Below, piece after piece: positions 11,101 through 21,224 of a stretch of 64,000 nucleotides of DNA; position 1 is the stretch's first letter, and every line of letters begins with the position of its first letter. The position numbers were made by a program, and so were the translations under genes. The notes under the pieces were generated by a model, which ran no database searches, was not told the DNA's origin, and worked only from the letters and a program-made list of their open reading frames with translations. Source of the DNA: Plantago ovata. Lineage: Eukaryota > Streptophyta > Magnoliopsida > Lamiales > Plantaginaceae. Location: assembly GCA_028274465.1 (NCBI GenBank), contig CM051458.1, forward strand, positions 14,275,566 through 14,339,565, given 5' to 3'.

Positions 11101-11424
11101 GGAAACACTAGGACGAGACTTCTCCCTTACTACCACCGATGCCAGACGAGTTTTCTCTGCCGGCATCCGGCTGTCTACGACCGTCTCGCAAACGGTTCGT
11201 ACAAAATGGGTCAGCTGGCCCTCCGTAATGAGCATTTGGGGACCTGTAGGTACGGGGGGTGGCGCGGGGGGCTCCTCGGATCGGGGGGTTTCTTCATGAC
11301 TGGACTCCGACGATTCTTCATCGTATTCTCGCCCCGTTTCCGTGCGGGAAGGCTCTGGGGCCGGATTCGCGAGGCTTTCAGGTTCTTTCGCCGGCTTGGC
11401 TGGGGTCTTCTTTTTCTTCGTCAT
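8152..11424 (-). CDS. Gag-protease-RT open frame of the Tat element
   Basis: 1090 codons. Residues 1-250 are charged and low complexity (KRRE-rich). Residues about 255-435 are the Ty3-type capsid domain (FPGTLEGVATEWY). A CCHC-like knuckle of the form C-x2-H-x4-H-x4-C lies at about 515-528. The retropepsin motif LVDTGSSVNV is at about 681-690 with a matching LLGRPG near 758-763. Reverse transcriptase starts near 955 and includes FMDAFQGYYQ and the catalytic YVDD at about 1079-1082. The frame stops at TAA 8152-8154 just after the catalytic motif, so RT is truncated; the rest of RT continues in frame downstream. Gag packages element RNA in the cytoplasm and the protease would mature the polyprotein. 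The start ATG (11424) lies about 100 bp after the primer site. Confidence 0.92.
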   Translation of the reverse strand: MTKKKKTPAKPAKEPESLANPAPEPSRTETGREYDEESSESSHEETPRSEEPPAPPPVPTGPQMLITEGQLTHFVRTVCETVVDSRMPAEKTRLASVVVREKSRPSVSTRSNRLSRSDRSARTEGTHSQVPSQTRATRKRKTDSLAESSVVTPRERRAPPREQSPERRRARKAIHISSGDSDSSLERGDADRKAIKRKMEKYEDLLRAHDQKAKERSKRPHSSPRGGRREDKEARREPARKDKARRETGFAPNPLSQRLMGHSIPPDQRIPKNLPKYSGTTCPHEHRVKFENMMQTYGHDEKDMVIVFPGTLEGVATEWYYNMAPGSIRSYADLVHAFLGHFTDYKKSRQASSCLQDIIQKEDEPLRRWGQRFNAVALQVDDHPMHFRRQTLYTNTRNRGLASEVSREKPETPEELSNIVNKYIEEERMIKEGRLAFDPPRANRREKSPKKERAEPARNTGKERNFPERRPPRKNPGVIRYPQRQVYSIIESLPGIRWPRKHKETNTTRSSREYCDFHKQKGHDTDRCIELMLELERGVEEGHLEECRDSNGSLTVRPAGSTTKEAPIPSRPPLPQQSAVFQESRRTMSEDDPIHGEIKYIAGGPTGGDSRRERDRTARRMRNSYAEGTPTFNIGCLEVQNIPLCFDQSDAPDPQVTRNQGPNFPLVISMVISGFGVSKVLVDTGSSVNVITTSTLKKMQIQGTGFSDISTNLSGFGGAVVKPLGTIWLLTSLGSKPAKATHHCQYVVVEDDMGYNVLLGRPGINQFQAVVSTYHLKMKFPTKDGAGEVKGDPKEAWECYCTSTKAQGSKSTGQSSDKAPEPENLENPPKKQCYLVGDDPFEFPTTRREDGERIEPCSDVKDLQLCENRPERITKIAADLPEELELALSLFLQRNSDVFAWGTIDLEGIDPKIIVHRLNVDPKAKPVSQKQRTFSREKNLIIDEEVAKLLRAGHIRPTQFSDWLCNVVLVGKGNGKWRMCNDFTDLNKRCPRDPYPLPRIDQLVDSTAGAERLSFMDAFQGYYQVPMAKEDVDKTAFVTHSGVYSFRVMPFGLRNAGATYQRLVNTMFEKEIGHTMEVYVDDMLVKSIKA

Positions 11425-11504
11425 TGTTTCTCTAAGAGTGGGGCGCTGGCTTCCCTACTGAGTTCCCTCCTAACGTTGTCGTTGTAGTGGCCTTTTGTCT
11501 CGGA

Positions 11505-11522
11505 TTCCCACAGACGGCGCCA
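11505..11522 (-). other. Primer binding site of the Tat element
   Basis: On the minus strand, TGGCGCCGTCTGTGGGAA begins 3 bases after the 5' LTR. The first nine bases match the 3' end of plant tRNA-Asp(GTC), which primes many Athila/Tat elements; the rest of the match is poor, so the tRNA assignment is tentative. Confidence 0.65.
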
Positions 11523-11525
11523 AGA

Positions 11526-11994
11526 TGATGCGGGTGGAAACCGGACGGGTCTTATAACATCACCTCTCGTCCCATGGAGATGGATGGGAAGAGTTAAACT
11601 TGAGGGAGTCCGAGCTTCGACCTGTATGGAAGGCAAGAGGTTAGGGGGATTATACCCGATCTGCCTTAGTCAGATCGGTAGCGAATCAACGTGAGAGGAG
11701 AAATGGGCAGCATGGGTGCATGTGTATAATTCAAGTGTGTTTTTGAATGCAATAAATACACATATATATAGGATACAAGACGCGGGACCCGTTGGGGCTG
11801 CATGGGGAGCAGGAGGATAGCGACAGTACTAGGCGTGTCAGTACTAGGTAGTACTATTGGTCCCCTTCGAGGGAGAAGGTATCTTTCGAGCCTAGGTCCA
11901 AAGGCGGCGGGTCTTGTTGGAATGGCAAGTGCCGTAAGGTTTCGAGGCGTGGGGGCTTCGAGTGCGACCCAGATGTCATATTACCTCCCTATCA
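11526..11994 (-). repeat. 5' LTR of the Tat element (right)
   Basis: 469 bp, near-identical partner of 467-934. It ends ATCA and is followed by the target duplication GTATC at 11995-11999. In element orientation it supplies the promoter; a TATA-like stretch lies near 11760-11770. Confidence 0.93.
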
Positions 11995-11999
11995 GTATC

Positions 12000-12226
12000 A
12001 GTATTCAGAACTAAAATGCAAGTCTCACTAAATAAACACCACAAATGAATACGTATTTTATGTTTCCATATCCTCGATTGTGTCTAGAACATACATATAC
12101 ATATGATCAACAGATTACAGATCAAACTATCGCCAATAATACTTATCGACTCTTATTTCCAATATTTGGCTATATTGTAGCTAGCTTCATCAGTATCTTT
12201 ATACACATTCCAGTGGTGAACTGCTG
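12000..12226. other. 3' flank of the GDSL gene
   Basis: AT-rich sequence between the Tat target duplication and the GDSL stop codon. It probably holds the GDSL 3' UTR. No separate gene is seen. Confidence 0.45.
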
Positions 12227-15200
12227 TCATATATAGACCCCTCCATATGTGGTCGGCCTAATGCAGATTGAAGACAGGTGAGTAGTAGTATTGGGTCCTT
12301 GGAATAAGGCATTTGCTATAAATTTATAAGCAGCCTCAGTGAGGTGCAAACCATCCCAATCCACATACAAAGATGGTTCAGCACAACCAACGGATGGTGG
12401 ATATCCACACTGCACATCCAGATCGATATTGTAGCGCCCTCCTGCTCCGCAACATGCTTTTAGAGCTCCTCCTAAGAACCCTGCACAAAAGTTCACCATT
12501 TCATCAGATCTAGTGATTTTCATTTCTAATCTACTAGGGTAAAAAAATAAATAAAAAAAAAAATTAAAAAAACTTTTGTAAACGAGTTTATAATATACGT
12601 TTCCAAAAAAAAAAAAAAAAAAGAGTTTATAATATACGTAACAGCTGTTGTGGGACGGCTGTTTAAATATGAATCTTAAGTGAGTAAACTTGTATTTACC
12701 CAATGCAATAGGGGAACGGTAGAGAGGCATGGCTGCATTGTAATAATCTGCATATACGATGGTGGTGTTCGGATGAAGCCTTTGCAAACGACTTAGCTCC
12801 ATTTGAAGCAATGCATTATGGTACTGTGCAAGCCTATTAGGCCACTCCAAACAATTTGTGTCGGCATTATAGTCTTGGGGGTTGCTACTGTAAAATAACG
12901 TAAGATAAGCTGCTGAACAGCCAATTGGGAAGCTCCCTGCTACTACCAGTGTAACTGCTCCAAGGCTAATTAGATCCTGCACCATAAATTTGATTAGTTC
13001 GGATTTATATTACAAGTAAATTCAGCTCATTCAGATTTTGTAGACGAATCAAACAACACCTAATGTGTATCGTGTTGGTATGTAGAGGCATGCATATGCT
13101 TACATTTATGGTCGTACGGATGACTTTAATAACTTGTGGAACATATAACTTGACTTCTGCTTCAGTTTTTCCCTCAAGGAATGCGTTGTTGTAGTCATTA
13201 CCTCCGATTTCTCCCACAAGTACGAGGGTTGATCTAAGAAAGTCTCCACATTCTGCAACACAACATTGTAGAAAATAACGAAAGGTTGTTATAGACATGG
13301 ATGAGTTTCTGGTAGACCGCTTTTACTTGACTTACAAATATATATACATTCGTGCTGATTAATTCGTTTGAATAAATTTGTGAACTCCATTTTATCAAAT
13401 ACATTACTCATCCTTCTTTACACACTTTCTAATTATGAATACTACTAAATGGAGTATGTTTTTCAAGGCGTTTTCCTAATGAACTTATAGGATTATCTAA
13501 CTTTGTGTATACATAATGGAAAATTCAATTCAATTCACGAGAGGTTCACGACGGAAGTATGTTAATTTTTTACATGGCGTTTTCCGAATGATTTGATTTA
13601 AATTTTTAGTATGCCACACCTCTCTCTGTCTCTCAGCACACACGATACCAACACGGCTACACGTGTTGTATAATGTGGTAATAAATATATGGAAAAATAA
13701 AAAATTACATATACATGTCAACTATCAACAACTACTATTACAAAATCATCCACCTTAAAGAAAAAAAAAAAACAATTATAAAATGCTCGCTACAGTAAAT
13801 TCGAATTTCAAAAAGTCGCTACAGAAGATTTAATAAAGATATGAAATCCGGAATCTAGTTTCATACTTTCATTCACCAAAATTAGCTGAAACTAGCTAAA
13901 AAATGACTGAAACAAGTTGAAACTAACTGTTAATTTTATATTTTTCATGAAATCAACCGTTAAAACTAGTTGTTAATTTTATAAAATGACTAAATTAACT
14001 CTTAAAACTTATTTATGCTCAACTAAAAAAATTAAAAATATGAAACTAAAATATAAATCATTATTTTAACTGGAACAAAAGTTTCAGATTAGTTTCCACA
14101 CATAAAAGTTTATTTTAGACGAAGCTAGTTTCAGACAAAAAGCTAGTTTCAGAAACTAGTTTCAAACAAATAAACTAGTTGAAATTTGAAAATAACTATT
14201 AATGCTAGTTTCAACATCATAAAATGTTATTTTCATTAGTTTCAACAACAAAAATGCTATTTTCATTAGTTTCAGCAACAAAAATGCTACAACAACACAA
14301 ATGCTAGTTTCAACAACAAAATGCTAGTTTCATTAGTTTAAGCATCATAAGTGCTAGTTTTAGCCACAAAAATGTTAGGTTCAGCAACACAAATGCTAGT
14401 TTCATTAGTTTAAGCCTCATAAGTGCTAGTTTCAGCTACAAAAATGCTAGTTTCATTAGTTTCGGCACCACGAATGCTAATTTCATTTGTTTCGGCATCA
14501 CAAGTGAACACAAAATGCTAGTTTCATTAGATTCAACAACACATATGCTAAAAAAGATTTTAATCTAAAAGCCTCCTAAGAAAAATCCTAACGACCCGCC
14601 CCGCCCCCGAAGCTGCCCAAAAATGAAAGGCACGACGGTGGAGGTGCCGGAAGGAGGGGCTCAGACGGAGGTGGATACGGAACAGGTGATTAGTAGGGAA
14701 GAAATAGAAATTGTGGAGGTGGAAACGCTGAACTCGAGACCCCCAAGTCCTAACATGGTTGTTTCAACAACAAGCATACCAGAACGTAACTCAAGACTGA
14801 CAAGCCCTAACGCAGCAAATCTGGTGATGGTAACAGGGGATTAGAACAATTCGATTGCAAAAGAAATTGAAACGGACACAGATAAGCAGGACACCAATTC
14901 CGGTGAACAGGGAATGAATACTAATGGCCAGCCTTGGGTTGGTGCAATAACAGGAAATCGTATCCCGGAATGTGGACTAACTTTGACATACGTAGCACCA
15001 ACAATTGAGAACGGAAAGGTAGTGGTTGAGATTGAGGATGAGAACATTGAATCCGAATTGAAATTTTGGGAATACGCCCTAATTATGTATGTTATGGATG
15101 AAAGCTTGTCAATGAATGTCATGAAGACGTTTATGCAAACTGTATGGAACTTTGTTAGCTTCCCTGTGCTCTATTACAACGATGAGGGCTACTTCCTCAT

Positions 15201-18200
15201 TCGTTTTCATTCAAAGAAGGACACAGATGCGTTGTTAATGCACGGACCTTATACAATCATTGGGCGTGCTATGTTTCTACGCCCTTGGGAAAGGAATTTT
15301 AAGTTGAAAGATTCTCTATTGAAATCAATGCCAATGTGGGTTACATTCCCACAGCTTCCTAATTACCTCTGGGGTGAGAAGAGCTTGAATAAGATTGCCA
15401 GTGCCATTGGCACACTTTTGGTGACTGATGAATGCACAGCCCGGAAGTTAAGAGTTTCATATGCTAGGACGATGATTGAAGTGGAGATAACTCAGCCGGT
15501 ACAGGAAACCATCATTATACGCGACAAAAAGGGGAATAAATTTGAACAAAGTATAGTGTATGAATGGAAGCCGTTCTTCTACCAAAGATGCCAAAAATGG
15601 GACATGACTGTTCCAAGAAAAGGCCTGCTCCAAAGTGACGTACTGGCCAGCCACAGGGACGACAAAGATGGGTTGCCAAGCCTACAGATGCACAGCAGAC
15701 TGCACAACAGTCGACACAGATTGTCTCAAGGGATCAGAATCAGAATGTGGACCGTATACAGCAGCCCCAACAGCCCGCACAGACACAACACGTACATGTA
15801 GCACAAAATAGGCCATCTACCTCGAATAGAACATCGCAATCTGCAGCTGTGCGGCCTGCAACGGGTAGACATCATCCAGTTAATAAGGAAGGAGAATGGA
15901 CTGAGGTACGATGCAGATCAAACAGCCCCCCACATAAAAGTAAAAGTCCTAATCGAACCATAAATTTGCCTACTGAGCCGCATATATCTACTGGGAATGG
16001 TTTCACCGCTTCAAGTCATGGACCTGGACTAAACGGTGACCCCTCCTAGGATCCATGTTAGGGGGCTAAACAAGGTGGCTAGACACAAGGGGATCGGCTC
16101 CCGTCTCACAGCTCTGAATGTAAGTATAGCTAGCCTACTTGAAACAAAGGTTAAGGTAAATAAAGCTTTTGAGATAAGAAAAAAGTTGGGTAATCGATGA
16201 CAGTTTTTTGACAATTATAGTGCCCATGAGAATGGAAGAATATGGGTGTTGTGGGATATTAATCGTGTTCGAGTTCAAATGGTGAATTGTACGGACCAGC
16301 TGCTACACTGTCAAGTCTGGGATACTAATGGTGCTAATAAAGGGTTCATCACATTCATCTACGCGCATAATCAATTAGAACATCGAAGAACTCTGTGGAA
16401 TGATATACAACAACTATCTACGTCTATTCAAGGGGCATGGTTGTGCATAGGTGATTTTAATAACGTTTTGGGTATGAATGATCGAGAGGGTGGGTACTTG
16501 GTGAATCTAAATGAGTATACTGACCTTCTCAGCATGATGACGTACACTGGACTTGCTGAAGTCGACCCTCATGGAGCCCATTTCACGTGGTCGAACGCAC
16601 AGTCTCCCCCAGAATAATTGATCATGCACTTGCGAATGCGGAATGGTTCCAAGACAACCCAAATGCGGTGATTGATGTCTTATGATGACAGTGTTTTTTA
16701 CACTTTCATTTGGTTCTTTTTCATCAATTTAGCTATCCTCTTGTATGCATTTTAGTGCATTTTGTTAGAATAGTGTCACGTTTCCATTTTGTTTGTTATT
16801 TTCAGGATTTAGGTGAAAATCGCACTTTTGGATTTGAATCATGGCGAAACATTGAAGTTTTGGTACAACGAGATCACCCGTGGTGTGTCAAGGAGTACCG
16901 TGACGTGTTTCCAGGCCAAAAGACCAAGTTTCGGAGCTCAAAGTCGTGCCAAAGACCAAAAAGTTGAAGACTTGGAGGAGAAAAGCATGGGCAATTCTCT
17001 GCCCGTGCGAGGCGCACCGCCTGGCATCTCAGGCGGTCCGCCTGGTGTGAGGTGCACCGCCTGGGACTATTTCGGAGCAAATATATATATTTGTAAAGTT
17101 GCGAATTTTCATATCTTAGATCATATTTTTGCAGACATAAACCCTAGAGCTTGTTCTGGGTTTTCTTTGACATAGAACTACTTTTTCTTAGCGATTTGGA
17201 GCATCAAGGTAGAGATTTGGACATCTTTTGATCTCACCTTGCTAGAAACTTGTGAGTTTAGTAATTCACCGGAGATTGACAACCCTCGGTGGTAACTTTG
17301 TATCTCACCTTTTTCATACTCTATCTTTCAATTCAATTATGTTTTCATCTATGATTGCTATTGTTGATTTCGATTTTGATATGAGTAGCTAAATTTCTAG
17401 TTGGTGATAGTATGTAAATTCATAGCTAGGGTTCATATTGTGTATGATTGAGTTTCTGAATCTTTTACTTGTAGAATTGTTTTATTCGATTCTTTGATCC
17501 GACTGAGTCAAATATCTTCGTATAAAGTGTTAGAAACATTAGGACAATTCAAGATCATCGATTTTCAGTATTTACAATTATCAAGTACTGCTTGCACTAA
17601 GCCTGACAACCTTAGCCAAGTATTAGTATAGATAGGAAGCTTTCAAAACACATGTCAAAACCTGTCTTTGGTGTTTGTTCTGATCAAGCGTTTTGGATGG
17701 AAACCTTGCGGCAGTATCCTCTCTGATAGAGAGTTGCTTGATACGGTGTAAACAATTCCCACAGCAAGATCAGTTCGAATTACTTTTAAAGCAGTACGTG
17801 TTGCACTTTCATGCGTAATTAGAACCCGATGCTTAGAATGAACATTACTATCACCAGCTCTCGTCATATATTGTTAAGTAAAGCTAAGTTAAATTTGTTT
17901 ACTGAATTTATAATAGTTATTGTAGTTAAAGCTAGTTAAGTCCCTAGAGATCGACACTCGAGGTTATCTTACCTCTGCACTACGTGTTTTGTGTAGTTGT
18001 GTAGTTTTGAGTTGCCCTTTGACTAAAACAAATTCATTTGATTGTTCGAGTCTGACAATCTCGTTCATCATCTTATCTCCAGGAGTGTCTGATCATACGC
18101 TCTTGAGAGTGAATCAGCTGCTACCAACTCATGGAAGAGGCAGAAATTTCAGGTTTATAAATTGCCTTGTTGAATAGGCAGATTTCCTGCCAACAATTCG

Positions 18201-21145
18201 AACTGGATGGAATATCAGCCGGCATGGAAATAAACAAAAGCAAGTTTGGCAAAATTGAAATACTTGCAGACAAGTCTCAGACATATTAGCCGCAGATTCA
18301 CAGGTATATCAGAAAAGATTACACATGCGCGTGATTGTCTCGAACAAACTCAAGCTCTATTGTATACAGATCGCAGTAATGCCCAACTCATAAACAAGAT
18401 GAAAGATGAACTTGTTGAACTAGAGAAATGACACCATCAAATGGCAACACAAATGCTAGTTTCATTAGTTTCTGTATATAAATATTAATTAGTTAGTAAA
18501 ATAATAGTTAAATAAAAATAGTTAGTAATTAATTAACATGCACTAATGGATGTCAAAAACACCATCAAAATCCATTTTAGCAAGAAAATGGAATCCATAT
18601 CCAATTTAGCGAGATTTTGGATAGTACTTGATTAAATTTTAGGTCACCAAAAAATAGAATGAACTTTTTTGTAAGAGGTTTTTTAAGGTGACTGTTTTTG
18701 TAAGGAGGGGGTCTTAACTAGCACTTATATTTAATTTTTTGTAAATATATATTATAAAAACATACATTCATAATATAAAAATAGGTTGTGTTATTTATTA
18801 TAACATAAAAGTAGACCGACAACAACAACTATAATTAGACAACGAAGTATAACTCAGTTGGTAAGCTGCTTCACATCCAACCAATAGGTCGGGGGTTCGA
18901 GACACCACGGGGTAAATGGGGAACCATTATTGATCTTCGCTTTGCCGGTTAAAAAAAAAAAGAAAAAAAAAAACAACTATAATTGTAATTATGAGAAATA
19001 AAAGTTACTCTCTCCGTCCTAGAACAGTTGCATCATTTAGTCATTTTGAACGTCCAGTTAGAGTTTCACAGTTTGCTTTTTTGCCATTTTAGAATGTTAT
19101 AATAATTTATATTCATCTAATTTACCTCTTTATATTCATCTAACTTACACCTAACGTGATTAATTCTAACCAAACTCATCTACTCGATCGATCCAATAAC
19201 AAAAACACAACAAAAACACATCTTCTCTCTGTGACATTATCAAAGACGCTTTTGAAGTTCAATGAATGAAGCCAAAGTGTATTTGTTGAAGGGAAAGGTT
19301 AAATTTTAACTCCAAGAGCTAAGTACTCTTAAAAAAGTCTCACTCAAATCCACTAGCATTAAAAATGACTTTCATATTTTCTGTGTTGAAAAGTAAACGG
19401 TGTAACTGTTTTGGACAGAGGGAGTATATACATAACAACTTGTTAATAACATACATACATTACACTTATAATATCTATGTCATGTTAAAACTATAGCACT
19501 GTTTATTTTTATGTTAAGTATAGACGTTTCGCGGAGTAGTTTTTTATGTACATCATTCATGACCAACTTCTCCATCGACCTTTAAAAAAATGAAATAAAA
19601 AAAAGAAAAAAAGAAAAAAAAAAAAAACCTTCATCAACCCGGCAAACCCGTAGTGTATAGCAAGCGGCAGCAAGTACTCGATCGGGTGTCTCAATCAATT
19701 TTTTTAGATGAAATTAATATTGTACCCTTGTCAATTATAAAGATTAAAAAAGGACATATGTAGATCCAACGGCCCAATTAGATTTAGATTGTAATTGTGT
19801 GGGGTGCAACCCTTTTACACTCTCGGTTGTACGGTTTGTATCTTCGTTCGTTAATAGTATATTTTGACCGTTTCGAAAGAAAAAAAATGAACAGCCCAAC
19901 TTGGTAAAAGCATTTGGATTTTGTTGTAACCACGTGGTACCGACACTAGAGCAGTCAAATTAAAATTCATATGAATCCGAAATAATGAAAAATTTGGGCA
20001 CGAGAGGAACTGAGGAAGTATGGAAATGTGTAACCAAACACGAATATTCAAATCCCAAAAGCTAGGGTAATAATTAAGTAATCGAGTATGGATGATGGAC
20101 GTAGTAATACCTGGAAACGTGTACCCACGCGATATTGATTGACACCCAGTGGATTTTAAGGTTCGAACATGATTTTAATCTCTTCTTGGTACGTACTCGT
20201 TGGAGCTTTTGGTGTAGGTTTTCATTTTGTTGTGCATCTCTGATGCACTGTTCGACGTTGTATTTGTACGTTTCTCTATTTTATGTTTATAAATTTGCCG
20301 ATTCCAAAAAAAAATAAAAAAAATATATATATATATATATGATGTTTTTTGTTTTTTATTTTGTCTTAAAAAAAATTACTTTTTCTTTTTGCGTTGTGGA
20401 GCAAATCTTTATCCTTATAGATAGTACTTTTTGGTTTTAACTTTAACTCTTTTGTTCACACATACTTTTGTACATATTCATTTTTTAGAGTGCACCGATT
20501 GAAATTAAACTTATAAAAATTAAATAAATGGATGGGTACGTAATACCTGGAAACGTGTAGCAATGATTTGAGAGGAAATCCTTGAATGAGGTCACCTGGG
20601 CTGAGATAGAGGCAATGTAATCTGAGGGAAGCGCTGTGGCACCCACCACCGCGAAATTGAGACCAACTCCGGTGGTGGTAATATTTCCAACATTCTGTGC
20701 ACTACTGACATGATGAAACGGTGTCACATATGATATTCCCAACATTTGACCTGCCATCAATTTATTAACTACTTGTCATGATCATAATAATTAAACAACT
20801 GACAAGTAACAACAACATAATATATATATAAATATGCATACCGAGAAAATCAACGATAAGACGGCCATCAGAGCAGCGACCATTGGGGCGGCGAAAGTAA
20901 GTTCGACCATAGGGAGGTAACATATAGAAGGGAGTCCGTTCATCATTCCGGTGGAGATATGCTGCATTTCCGGTATCTTCGTTTGATCCTCCAAAACTGA
21001 TCATCGATGTGAAACAACTTGTTGCATCGTCATGTTCAACATCTGCTGCTGCGTATACCACCGATCTGTGATGGCCGCTCCTCCACACCACCGTCAATAT
21101 CACAATGATCACTTTTAGTGTTAGGAGACTACTGCTGATACTCAT
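12227..21145 (-). CDS. GDSL esterase/lipase, five exons, TE-filled intron 2
   Basis: Exons: 21145-20842, 20750-20547, 13252-13104, 12976-12700 and 12480-12227. All junctions are GT-AG and the lengths (304, 204, 149, 277, 254) join into one frame of 395 residues plus stop. Residues 1 to about 33 form a signal peptide, implying secretion. Block I is FGGSNEDTGN (nucleophile Ser54), unusual in having Gly where the family has Asp. Block II is NFAVVGATAL; block III is GEIGGND (Asn188); block V is DWDGLHL (Asp354, His357). This matches the plant SGNH-hydrolase group that includes At1g28570-like esterases and acetylajmalan esterase; the substrate cannot be told. Intron 2 (20546-13253) is 7.3 kb and holds several transposons. 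A MITE lies just upstream of the start and the Tat element lies about 230 bp past the stop. Confidence 0.9.
13253..14199. other. Intron 2 of the GDSL gene, distal part
   Basis: AT-rich intronic sequence adjoining the exon 3 acceptor. From about 13840 it is strewn with short CTAGTTT / AAACTAG / GTTTCA words that grade into the clearer tandem array after 14200. No coding potential is seen. Confidence 0.5.
14200..14560. repeat. Degenerate tandem array of GCTAGTTTCATTAGTTTC units
   Basis: Units of about 30-35 bp containing AATGCTAGTTTCATTAGTTT and CAACACAAATGC recur imperfectly across the segment. A single unit with the same core (CAACACAAATGCTAGTTTC) appears again at about 18441-18470, on the far side of the LINE fragment, so the array and the lone unit flank it. 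Confidence 0.75.
14623..16049 (+). pseudogene. LINE ORF1 (DUF4283/zinc-knuckle gag-like), broken
   Basis: Reading starts at 14623 (MKGTTVEVPE), meets a TAG at 14842-14844, and continues in the same frame through 14914-15640. Motifs such as FLRPWERNF, MPMWVTFPQLPNYLW and WKPFFYQRCQKW are typical of the plant LINE ORF1 DUF4283 domain with a following CCHC knuckle. A one-base loss inside the knuckle region (about 15600) shifts the frame to the Gln-rich tail 15747-16049. ORF1 would bind LINE RNA. The second copy of this region is at 57105-58175. Confidence 0.8.
16051..18431 (+). pseudogene. LINE ORF2 endonuclease, interrupted and truncated
   Basis: An APE-type endonuclease is recognisable: SLLETKV near 16132-16152, ENGRIWVLWD, then GDFNNVLG (16450-16473) and HFTWSN. 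A TGA at about 16198 breaks it. After the solo LTR the frame resumes with GVSDHTLL (SDH motif, about 18085), which completes the endonuclease. 18246-18431 follows in another frame and ends at TGA. No reverse transcriptase is present. Confidence 0.8.
16683..18070 (+). mobile_element. Solo LTR D of an Athila-like family
   Basis: 1388 bp, starting TGATGACAGTG and ending GTTCATCA, flanked by the 5-bp duplication TCTTA (16678-16682 and 18071-18075). It shares short core words with the LTRs of elements A, B and C: GAATAGTGTCACGTTT at 16768, GGAGATTGACAACC, GAGTAGCTAAAT and GACACTCGAGG. A GC-rich palindromic block (GGCGCACCGCC, GGCGGTCCGCC) is at about 16995-17062. It disrupts the LINE endonuclease. 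The orientation follows those shared words. It is repeated at 58793-60182. Confidence 0.88.
18837..18971 (+). mobile_element. tRNA-derived SINE
   Basis: About 135 bp with an A box (TATAACTCAGTTGG) and a B box (GGTTCGAGACACC) for RNA polymerase III, ending in an A-rich tail. The 13-bp target duplication AACAACTATAATT is at 18824-18836 and 18972-18984. The tRNA-like head does not fold as a usable tRNA. Confidence 0.88.
19008..19424. mobile_element. Stowaway-like MITE
   Basis: Terminal inverted repeats CTCTCTCCGTCC...GGACAGAGGGAG with TA on each side (19006-19007, 19425-19426). AT-rich and non-coding, about 417 bp. The ends match the plant Stowaway (Tc1/mariner) consensus CTCCCTCCGTCC. Confidence 0.8.
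19425..20546. other. Intron 2 of the GDSL gene, proximal part
   Basis: AT-rich intronic sequence up to the exon 2 donor. It includes an A-rich run near 19585-19627 and a short TA microsatellite at about 20321-20340. The word ACCTGGAAACGTGTA occurs at about 20109 and again at the exon 2 donor (about 20545), so a short piece of that exon end is duplicated inside the intron. Confidence 0.55.
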
Positions 21146-21224
21146 TATGCTATACTATCTAGTATCTACGATCATAAGAGGATGGACTACTTATGGAAAC
21201 CTTGGCTTAATAAATTAGATAATA

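Larger units (their letters stand above)
467..11994 (-). mobile_element. Complete Tat/Retand-like Ty3/gypsy LTR retrotransposon
   Basis: Two LTRs of 468 and 469 bp begin TGATG and end ATCA on the + strand and are flanked by the 5-bp target duplication GTATC (462-466 and 11995-11999). The coding strand is minus: primer site next to the right LTR, then gag, protease, reverse transcriptase, two RNase H domains and integrase, and a purine tract next to the left LTR. A second RNase H after the usual RT-linked one is a known mark of the Tat lineage. An antisense intron-bearing gene fills the space between integrase and the 3' LTR, as described for extra ORFs in Tat/Retand elements. The LTRs differ at only a few visible sites, so insertion is recent, although gag-pol is broken. 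It lies about 230 bp beyond the GDSL stop codon. Confidence 0.93.
14600..18431 (+). mobile_element. Truncated L1-type LINE, no reverse transcriptase
   Basis: ORF1 (gag-like) and the N-terminal endonuclease of ORF2 are present, but the sequence stops after about 60 codons of the region following the endonuclease; no RT domain follows. A solo LTR (16683-18070) interrupts it. There is no poly(A) tail at 18431, so loss of the 3' part is not ordinary LINE 5' truncation; capture or deletion is more likely. Confidence 0.75.

Noticed and set aside
18837-18917. tRNA gene in the GDSL intron
   Set aside because: It has pol III boxes but no proper cloverleaf, ends in an A-rich tail and is flanked by a 13-bp duplication, so it is a SINE.
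20321-20341. TATATA run as a promoter
   Set aside because: It is a short TA microsatellite whose length differs between the two copies and has no gene positioned to use it.
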